In this document: one piece after another, positions 58,206-64,000 of the stretch
Layout: every line of letters starts with the position of its first letter
Position numbering within the stretch: position 1 is the first letter of the stretch
Source: Deltaproteobacteria bacterium
GTDB lineage: Bacteria > Desulfobacterota > Binatia > HRBIN30 > CADEER01
Direction: 5' to 3'
Length of the DNA: 64,000 nt
Assembly: GCA_029262455.1 (NCBI GenBank)
Contig: JAJCZJ010000063.1
Location: forward strand, 91,858-155,857
Translations under genes and position numbers: made by a program
The notes under the pieces: generated by a model
Databases searched by the model: none
Told to the model about the DNA's origin: nothing
What the model saw: only the letters and a program-made list of their open reading frames with translations

Positions 58206-58284
58206 GCCTCACCGAGTCACTGCAACAGCAGCGACCGATTGACGACAAGCAAGCATCCAACAAACGACCACAGGAGGTTCACAG

Positions 58285-58770
58285 ATGGGCATCAAAGCAG
58301 GAGATTCAATCCCCACCGACATCAAGCTCAAGGAAATGGGCGATGGCGGTCCGCAAGACGTGACCAGCGGCGATCTTTTCGGCGGCAAGAAGGTCGTGTT
58401 ATTTGCCGTTCCCGGAGCGTTCACTCCAACATGCTCGATGAAACACCTACCTGGATTCGTCGAGAAAGCAGCGGACATCAAAGGCAAGGGTGTCGATGAA
58501 GTCGTCTGCCTGTCCGTCAACGACGCCTTCGTAATGGGCGCATGGGGTAAGGATCAGGGCGCGGCCGGGAAAGTCCGCATGATCGCCGATGGCAACGGCG
58601 ACTTCACGAAAGCCATGGGCCTGACCATGGACGGCAGCGGCTTCGGATTGGGCGAGCGCTCGCAACGCTACGCATTGATCGCAAACAAGGGAAAAGTCGA
58701 GCATCTTCTGGTCGAGCCAGGCCCCGGACTGGACGCGTCGAGCGCCGAGTCCGTGCTGTCCAAGCTCTAA
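58285..58770 (+). CDS. Peroxiredoxin, Prx5 type
   Basis: 161 residues, ATG with AGGAGG nearby (accacaggaggttcacagatg). PGAFTPTCSMKHLPGF holds the peroxidatic Cys; SVNDAFVMGAWGKDQG and EPGPGLDASSAESVLSKL are the Prx5/AhpE-type tail. Reduces H2O2 and alkyl hydroperoxides with thiol or glutaredoxin donors. No fused glutaredoxin. Confidence 0.94.
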   Translation: MGIKAGDSIPTDIKLKEMGDGGPQDVTSGDLFGGKKVVLFAVPGAFTPTCSMKHLPGFVEKAADIKGKGVDEVVCLSVNDAFVMGAWGKDQGAAGKVRMIADGNGDFTKAMGLTMDGSGFGLGERSQRYALIANKGKVEHLLVEPGPGLDASSAESVLSKL

Positions 58771-58834
58771 AGAATCAAAACGATTTGGCGGGCGCCGGTA
58801 TCCCAAATGCTGGCGCCCGCTGATCCAACTTCCG

Positions 58835-59119
58835 ATGAGAAAAAAGCACCCGTGGCGCAACGCCGCCGTCACCGTAGGATTCCTGGGTCCGGTATTCGGC
58901 TACGTCATCTACTCTAGTTTCCAGGTCAGCGACTTCGAGTGCACCGTGTGCATGGATTTCGCCGGCCGCAGCATCTGCCGGACCGTTACAGGCAAGACGG
59001 AGGTCGAGGGACTGCGCACGGGCATCGACAATGCCTGTGCCAACCTGACATCGGGCGTGACCGAAACGCTGCGCTGCCAACGAACGACACCGCGCGAGGC
59101 CCGTTGCAAAACCCTCTAG
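58835..59119 (+). CDS. Small single-pass protein with six Cys
   Basis: 94 residues. A basic N-terminus (MRKKHPWRN), a membrane helix at about 10-27 (AAVTVGFLGPVFGYVIYSS), then a soluble tail of about 65 residues with six Cys (FECTVC, SIC, NAC, LRC, RC), even in number and so able to form three disulfides in the periplasm. No family recognised. It is the last gene before a plus-strand terminator and lies 64 bases after the peroxiredoxin. Confidence 0.6.
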   Translation: MRKKHPWRNAAVTVGFLGPVFGYVIYSSFQVSDFECTVCMDFAGRSICRTVTGKTEVEGLRTGIDNACANLTSGVTETLRCQRTTPREARCKTL

Positions 59120-59206
59120 GGTCCGTTGAAAAACGGGCGCGCAAGGGAAAACGAGGGTTTTCGTGTCGCAGCAAGGCGGCGAACCGGCCGGTCCGCCGAA
59201 GGCTTG

Positions 59207-59237
59207 GCTGAGGTGGGAGGGAAAGCCTCAGCTTTTT
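59207..59237 (+). terminator. Intrinsic terminator after the small Cys protein
   Basis: gctgagg (59207-59213) pairs with cctcagc (59226-59232), followed by ttttt (59233-59237). It is 87 bases after the stop of the small protein and serves the plus strand. Confidence 0.6.
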
Positions 59238-59401
59238 CGAGGGTTTGCCAACCCAGCTGTGCCGCGAACTGAGTATTGGCAGCGCGTGTCCTGTTCTCCA
59301 ACGGGCTGACTAGACCCGACAGTCCGCGAACCACCGTAGTCCATCCTGGTTGTCGCCAACACGCCGAAACCGACCAACTGTCCAGGCCAGGACGCAACGG
59401 A

Positions 59402-59434
59402 AAACGGGAGCGGGGGATGCCCCCGCTCCCGTTT
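59402..59434 (-). terminator. Strong hairpin after the giant surface-protein gene
   Basis: aaacgggagcggggg (59402-59416) and cccccgctcccgttt (59420-59434) pair perfectly with a three-base loop. On the minus strand it follows the stop at 59459 and ends with TTTT, so it should terminate the long gene. The stretch 59120-59401 contains only this, the other terminator and no supported gene. Confidence 0.75.
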
Positions 59435-59458
59435 CTATCGATCGCCGCGCCAGGCGCG

Positions 59459-62400
59459 CTACTGATCGCGGTTATTCACCTCGACACTATCGCTCTGACT
59501 GTCATTGCGACCGTCTCCGGCGCTGACACTCGCAGTGAAGTTGAGGGACGTTCCGTTCGCAGTGCTAGCTGCCACGTCGTGATTGACCTTGATCGTCTCA
59601 TTGCCCGGCCCCTTAAAAGTCGGGAACACCCAAGTCAGAGTCACGATGCCCTCCGAAACACTCGTCGTCGAAGGACCCGGAATCGCTGACGTTAGCGCTG
59701 CAGCTTCTGGACCCGTGAGCGTCAGCACGACGTTTTGCGACTCGCCGCGACCACCGTTTACGATCGAGACACTCGATCGCAAGCGTCCGGCACGACCACC
59801 TGCGATCGTGACTCGGTTCGGCATTGTCAGCTTCACAGACAACTTCCCGGAGCTCGTCGTTGTACCGGCACGGACGTTTCCTTGGAAACTAGCCTGCGCG
59901 GAATTACCAAAATCGTCGAGCAATGTTGCGCGGTTCGTCAGGCTCACACCGGGTGATGCGTCCGGGCCAAGCTGCGCTTTGATGACAACTAGAGTCGACG
60001 CACCTGAGGCCAACGACGAAATGTTGTACGTCAGCAGGTTGCCGTCGGTCTCACTCGGTGGCGGCTGCGATTCGACGAAGTCGAGTCCCGGCGGAAGTGC
60101 ATTGTTCACCACCAAGCCGGTTGTAGTCGCAGCACTTTGGTTGCGGATCTTGACAATGTAAACGACCTCCTCAACCACACCGATGCGCAACGAACGTGGC
60201 GCCCCGGACATATTCATAAGATACGGAGTGTCCGGCCCTCGTTCCTCCGCAAAGACGGTCACTTCAGCACCGCTCGCGACATGGCCACCGTCATCGGTCA
60301 CCCACGCCCGAACCGGTAGCAACGTGCCATCCGCGATTGTGGGGTCCGTAACTTGGAATGTCGCGAAGATGCGATCCGCGGAGCTAGCGAACATCGGCCC
60401 AATCGTCCAAGAGAAGGCGGATCCGGCGTCGGCGGCAGGACTCGAGAACAGGAAGTCCAGTCGCGGATCGACATCGGCGTAGACAACGACTCCGGTGAGA
60501 TCCTCTTCGGTCAAGTTCGCAAAGGTGATCGCGTAGATCAGGTCCTCGTCGAGCCCAACCGGATCCGGAAGATCGTCGATCGACATGCTTAGCGAGGCGG
60601 GAGCTGCCGTCTGAGTATCCTCGTACGCCCTCGCTGCGCGTCCGGTGGAATCCGTCACCTCCGCGAAGTTGCGAATCAAGACACCCGCCCTCGTGTCCGG
60701 ATCCACCTGGGCGTTGACCGTGATCGTGACGCTGGTTTCGGCGGGAAGGAACCCGATACTCCAGCGATCCTCGGTCCCGGGATCAGCCGGCGGCACCGAC
60801 GATAGGATCGTCAAGTTCGGATCGAAGAGCTCTCGCAGTACGACCCCCTCCATCGCCTCGTCATCCGTGTTCGAGATCAGAATATCGTAGGAAAGGATAT
60901 CGCCCGGCTCGACCGCGTCGGGCGAGTCGAGCTTGCGCAGCCCCAAGGTCAGATCGGATTGCACGGTGATCGCTACATCCGGACCAACCTCGGTCACCAT
61001 GATCGGAGCCGTCGCGGAGATGTCATACCCGCTCAGGACGATATCCGTCCCGTCGGCAACCCCGCCATTGACCGCGACGGTCAAGGACACCACTCCACCA
61101 CCACTGTTCGGCAGATCCGGAGAAGCCCAAGTGACCGTTCCAGTGCCACCGAAGCCAGGCGCAGAAGACGGCGCGGGTTTCGCACTGACGAAGAACGTAT
61201 TCGGGGGAGTGTCGGCTGTAACCGTAATACCGACGCCGAGGCCACCTGCGTTGCTGTAGGTCAACGTGTACGTGACCAGATCCCCCGCCGAAACCGGGTC
61301 GCCGCTTGCCGATGCCTGAATCTCGAGAACCGGCGGTGGTTGCGTTGGCGTTGCCGTCGGCGTCTCTGTGGGAGTATCGGTCGGCGTGGACGTCGGAGTC
61401 TCGGTCGGTGTGTCGCTGGGAGTCGCCGTCGGCGTAAATGTCGGCGTCTCGGTCGGAGTCTCCGTCGGCGTGGATGTCGGTGTGGACGTTGGCGTGATGG
61501 TCGGCGTGTCACTCGGCGTCGCTGTCGCTGCGATGAGAGTCACATTCACAGCCCCGTCCAAACCGGACACCGGAGTCACATTGAGGCCATCCGGATCCTG
61601 CGCCAGATAGTTCGATCCGAGCAACGCATACGTACCCGGCAAAGCTCCACCCAGAATATCGAAGGAACAGGTGTAGAGCAGTCCGTCGGGTATCGGGTCG
61701 TTGTTGATCGGTGGCCCTTGGACGAACACGCGAAGAGTCGTTTGGGTACCTACAACACTCACGATGGCGGCTGAGAGCGCCTTCCCTTGTGCGGGATTCG
61801 AGAAACAATTCGCCGGATTGATCGACAAGATCGTGTTGTCGAAGGTGATGTCGTTGCCGGTACCGGCAACGACAAAGCTACCTGTCGAAACGTCGAGAGT
61901 TGCGTCGATATCGACTGTCGTCCCGGCCAAACCGAAGCCCGTCCCCAAATTGATCAGGACGCTGATCGGAGTATTCGTTGCCGTCGGAGTATCCGTCGGA
62001 GTCGAAGTATTTGTTGGTGTCGGTGTGTCCGTCGGTGTCGAGGTGTTTGTCGAAGTCGGAGTGACTGTCGGCGTGTCGGTTGCGGTGGCCGTCGGAGTCT
62101 GAGTGGGCGTATCCGTCGGTGTCGAAGTTGGAGTCACCGTAGGCGTGTCCGTCGGCGTGTCGGTGGGCGTCGAGGTAGGCGTCACCGTCGGCGTATCCGT
62201 CGGCGTCGAAGTTGGCGTGTCCGTCGGCGTCTCGGTCGGCGTATCGGTCGGCGTCGAAGTAATCGACGGCGTAGCGGTCGGTGTGTCCGTCGGCGTCGAG
62301 GTAGGCGTCTCGGTCGGTGTATCCGTCGCTGTCGAGGTCGGGGTACTCGTCGGGGTATCCGTCGGCGTGTTCGTCGGCGTGACTGTGGGAGTATCCGTCG

Positions 62401-64000
62401 GCGTGTGCGTCGGGGTCACCGTCGGTGTTTCGGTCGGAGTACTGGTCGGCGTTGATGTCGGCGTAATCGTCGGCGTGTCCGTCGGCGTCGGGGTCGGCCC
62501 GATCAGCGTAACGGTCATGACACCATCGAGGCCAGTGACAGGCCCCAAGCTCACGCCAGACGGATCTTGCGCAACGTGATTCGAGGTCACGAGCGGATAA
62601 TTCCCCGGAAGCGCCGAGGCCAAGATCCCAAACGTGCAGGTGTAGAGAATTCCGTCTGGGATAGGATCGGGATTGAGAGGTGCACCCAGGACGGTGACGC
62701 GAACGGTCGTAATATTGCTCACGACAGAGAGCACCGCTCCGGTAACCGACTTTCCGGGAACGCTCGCCACACAGTCGTTGATGTCCCATGTGAGCGCCGT
62801 GTTGTCGAAGGCGATATCGTTGCCGCCGGCAGCGACGAGAAGACCGTTCGAAAATAGTGTCGTCGAGACATCCGCTACTCCGCCTGGCAGACCCAGCCCG
62901 TTGCCAAGATCGATATTGACGAAGACCGGGGTGTTTGTCGGTGTCGATGTCGGAGTACTGGTCGGCGTCTCCGTCGGCGTATCGGTCTGCGTACTGGTCG
63001 GCGTCTCCGTCGGCGTGTCGCTCGGAGTGCTCGTAGGAGTGTCGGTCGGGGTACTCGTCGCCGTGCTGGTTGGTGTGCTGGTCGGCGTCTCGGTCGGTGT
63101 ATCGGTTGGCGTACCTGTCGGCGTCTCAGTCGGCGTGCTGGTCGGCGTCTCCGTCGGTGTATCCGTCGGGGTGATCGTCGGCGTGTCGCTCGGAGTACTC
63201 GTTGGCGTCACGGTCGGCGTGTCCGTTGGTGTACCCGTAGATGTCGACGTCGGCGTAACCGTCGGCGTATCGGTTGGAGTCTCCGTCGGTCCGATCAAGG
63301 TGACCGTAAGCTGTCCGTCCAAGCCCTGAACCGGACTCAAGTTAACGCCAGATGGGTCCTGTGCAATGTGATTCGAGGTCACAAGATCGTAGACGCCCGG
63401 CGGCGCGGACGGAAGGATGCCGAAACCGCACGTATACAACGGTCCGTCCGGAATCGGATCCGGATTTGCCGGCGCGCCAAGAACCGTCACCCTCACCGTG
63501 GTCGTCGATCCGAGAACCGAAAGTACGGCACCGCTCACAGACTTACCCGCGACACTCGCCGAACAATCCGAGATGTCCCACGTGAACGCGGTGTTGTCGA
63601 AGGCGATGTCGTTGCCGCCGGCAGCCACGAGCAGTCCGTTGGCCGAAAGAGTCGACGTGATGTCGGCCATGCCACCAGGCAAACCGATGCTGCTTCCGAG
63701 GTCAATATTGACGATGATCGGCGTATTCGTCGGTGTGCTGGTCGGTGTGCTCGTAGGCGTGTCCGTCGGCGTGTTGGTCGGCGTGTTGGTCGGAGTCTCG
63801 GTCGGCGTATCCGTCGGTGTGGCCGTCGGCGTATCCGTCGGCGTGTCTGTCGGCGTGCTCGTCGGCGTCTCGGTCGGCGTGTCTGTCGGCGTATCCGTCG
63901 GCGTACTCGTCGGCGTGTCTGTCGGTGTACTGGTCGGTGTATCGGTCGGGGTACTCGTCGGTGTCTCCGTCGGCGTGTCCGTTGGCGTCGAAGTCGGCGT
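59459..64000 (-). CDS. Giant surface protein with cohesin-like modules, Thr/Pro linkers and DUF11-type repeats (5' end outside window)
   Basis: The frame is open from 59459 to the right window edge, about 1,510 residues, and its N-terminus is missing. Reading N to C: a linker; three similar modules of about 140 residues (near 63300-63715, 62510-62925 and 61535-61965) sharing [19 protein letters not shown] and PDPIPDG.LYTC, whose pattern resembles cohesin or cohesin-like folds; each is separated by long Thr-Pro repeats of type TPTDTPT. Then four or five DUF11-type beta repeats (for example [16 protein letters not shown] and [15 protein letters not shown]) up to the C-terminus, which ends in Asp/Asn/Arg residues without a sorting motif. 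No membrane anchor is visible. A long extracellular stalk or scaffold is inferred. Confidence 0.82.
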   Translation of the reverse strand, partial: TPTSTPTDTPTETPTSTPTDTPTSTPTDTPTSTPTDTPTDTPTETPTSTPTDTPTDTPTATPTDTPTETPTNTPTNTPTDTPTSTPTSTPTNTPIIVNIDLGSSIGLPGGMADITSTLSANGLLVAAGGNDIAFDNTAFTWDISDCSASVAGKSVSGAVLSVLGSTTTVRVTVLGAPANPDPIPDGPLYTCGFGILPSAPPGVYDLVTSNHIAQDPSGVNLSPVQGLDGQLTVTLIGPTETPTDTPTVTPTSTSTGTPTDTPTVTPTSTPSDTPTITPTDTPTETPTSTPTETPTGTPTDTPTETPTSTPTSTATSTPTDTPTSTPSDTPTETPTSTQTDTPTETPTSTPTSTPTNTPVFVNIDLGNGLGLPGGVADVSTTLFSNGLLVAAGGNDIAFDNTALTWDINDCVASVPGKSVTGAVLSVVSNITTVRVTVLGAPLNPDPIPDGILYTCTFGILASALPGNYPLVTSNHVAQDPSGVSLGPVTGLDGVMTVTLIGPTPTPTDTPTITPTSTPTSTPTETPTVTPTHTPTDTPTVTPTNTPTDTPTSTPTSTATDTPTETPTSTPTDTPTATPSITSTPTDTPTETPTDTPTSTPTDTPTVTPTSTPTDTPTDTPTVTPTSTPTDTPTQTPTATATDTPTVTPTSTNTSTPTDTPTPTNTSTPTDTPTATNTPISVLINLGTGFGLAGTTVDIDATLDVSTGSFVVAGTGNDITFDNTILSINPANCFSNPAQGKALSAAIVSVVGTQTTLRVFVQGPPINNDPIPDGLLYTCSFDILGGALPGTYALLGSNYLAQDPDGLNVTPVSGLDGAVNVTLIAATATPSDTPTITPTSTPTSTPTETPTETPTFTPTATPSDTPTETPTSTPTDTPTETPTATPTQPPPVLEIQASASGDPVSAGDLVTYTLTYSNAGGLGVGITVTADTPPNTFFVSAKPAPSSAPGFGGTGTVTWASPDLPNSGGGVVSLTVAVNGGVADGTDIVLSGYDISATAPIMVTEVGPDVAITVQSDLTLGLRKLDSPDAVEPGDILSYDILISNTDDEAMEGVVLRELFDPNLTILSSVPPADPGTEDRWSIGFLPAETSVTITVNAQVDPDTRAGVLIRNFAEVTDSTGRAARAYEDTQTAAPASLSMSIDDLPDPVGLDEDLIYAITFANLTEEDLTGVVVYADVDPRLDFLFSSPAADAGSAFSWTIGPMFASSADRIFATFQVTDPTIADGTLLPVRAWVTDDGGHVASGAEVTVFAEERGPDTPYLMNMSGAPRSLRIGVVEEVVYIVKIRNQSAATTTGLVVNNALPPGLDFVESQPPPSETDGNLLTYNISSLASGASTLVVIKAQLGPDASPGVSLTNRATLLDDFGNSAQASFQGNVRAGTTTSSGKLSVKLTMPNRVTIAGGRAGRLRSSVSIVNGGRGESQNVVLTLTGPEAAALTSAIPGPSTTSVSEGIVTLTWVFPTFKGPGNETIKVNHDVAASTANGTSLNFTASVSAGDGRNDSQSDSVEVNNRDQ
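61334..61533. repeat. Thr/Pro codon repeat array 1
   Basis: Imperfect repeats of about 12 bases (gtcggcgt-rich units on the plus strand) encoding a T-P-T linker on the minus strand between the last cohesin-like module and the DUF11-type region. Confidence 0.9.
61967..62495. repeat. Thr/Pro codon repeat array 2
   Basis: The longest linker array in the window (about 530 bases) between the second and third visible modules; units of 12 bases with frequent one-base variants (gtcggcgtgtcc and similar). The reverse frame reads VGVSVGVEV, a shadow. Confidence 0.9.
62927..63290. repeat. Thr/Pro codon repeat array 3
   Basis: About 365 bases of the same 12-base units between the first and second visible modules. 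Encodes repeated T-P-T-x residues on the minus strand. Confidence 0.9.
63719..64000. repeat. Thr/Pro codon repeat array 4 (cut by window edge)
   Basis: Begins after the first visible module and continues past the window end. The presence of another linker shows that at least one further module or domain lies outside. Confidence 0.9.

Noticed and set aside
61368..63329. Long plus-strand frames reading [11 protein letters not shown] over the Thr/Pro arrays
   Set aside because: They are the exact antisense of the T-P-T codon repeats of the giant surface protein and have no independent start context or domain.
61334..64000. A CRISPR-like look of short repeats with spacers
   Set aside because: Units are contiguous, 12 bases, in frame with a protein and vary gradually; there are no spacers, leader or cas genes.

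Overview
The window comes from a GC-rich, double-membraned (Gram-negative) bacterium. Evidence: several lipobox lipoproteins, a type IV pilus secretin, an Mla-type lipid transport operon, an outer-membrane beta-barrel candidate and DUF1329. The mix of F420-type luciferase-like oxidoreductase, paired CaiB/BaiF CoA-transferases, tandem acyl-CoA dehydrogenases, Big_1/DUF11 surface proteins and Thr/Pro linkers resembles uncultured deltaproteobacterial-type lineages, possibly Binatota. That placement is inference and no marker gene here settles it. I see no rRNA, tRNA, CRISPR array, insertion sequence, phage or plasmid genes, so this reads as ordinary chromosome.

Layout. 1-9,992 (minus): pilMNOPQ, then aroK, a small lipoprotein and a long Ig-like (Big_1) lipoprotein cut off by the left edge. 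9,993-10,658: a long stretch without a convincing gene. 10,659-18,581: rlmE, a secreted protein, then a catabolic block of CaiB-type CoA-transferase, two acyl-CoA dehydrogenases, glpX (opposite strand) and a second CaiB-type protein; a tandem-repeat patch lies between the dehydrogenases and glpX. 18,640-22,087 (plus): Mla-like operon (STAS-MlaE fusion, MlaF, MlaD, auxiliary lipoprotein). 22,068-26,819 (minus): first minor-pilin cluster (fimT, pilV, pilW, a very large pilX, and a second fimT paralogue). 27,013-29,656 (minus): ligA, acyP and an HNH nuclease gene in overlapping order. 30,068-33,308 (plus): a TPR/beta-barrel protein, a FecR-domain protein and a lone receiver protein. 33,480: thioredoxin. 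33,906-39,212 (minus): mreBCD-mrdA-rodA cell-shape operon. 39,418: PpiD-type foldase. 41,549: radA. 43,153-46,701 (plus): bioF, bioA, bioD. 46,717: larC. 48,081: DUF456 membrane protein. 48,825-51,587 (plus): second minor-pilin operon. 51,768-54,847: ClC-type chloride transport protein plus an oxidoreductase. 54,909-58,770: membrane J-protein, DUF1329, F420-type oxidoreductase, peroxiredoxin. 59,459-64,000 (minus): C-terminal part of a giant surface protein with cohesin-like modules, Thr/Pro-rich linkers and DUF11-type repeats, cut off by the right edge.

How the genes work together. The pilus core (pilMNOPQ) and the two separate minor-pilin operons could serve one or two type IV pilus machines; motor (pilB/T), platform (pilC), prepilin peptidase and major pilin genes are not in the window. 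The envelope theme continues with Mla lipid transport, Rod-complex wall elongation, PpiD, FecR/TPR-barrel and two long exported multidomain proteins at the window ends. Metabolism is represented by biotin synthesis (bioF-A-D without bioB/bioC here), acyl-CoA catabolism, gluconeogenesis (glpX), shikimate kinase and nickel-pincer cofactor synthesis (larC alone).

The most interesting items are the scaffold-like cohesin-module protein, the Big_1 lipoprotein ending in calcium-loop-like repeats, the duplicated minor-pilin operons with one very large PilX-like protein, the TPR-barrel/FecR/receiver locus, and a terminator-like hairpin that abuts the bioD start codon. All functional calls are from reading the sequence; no database search was run.
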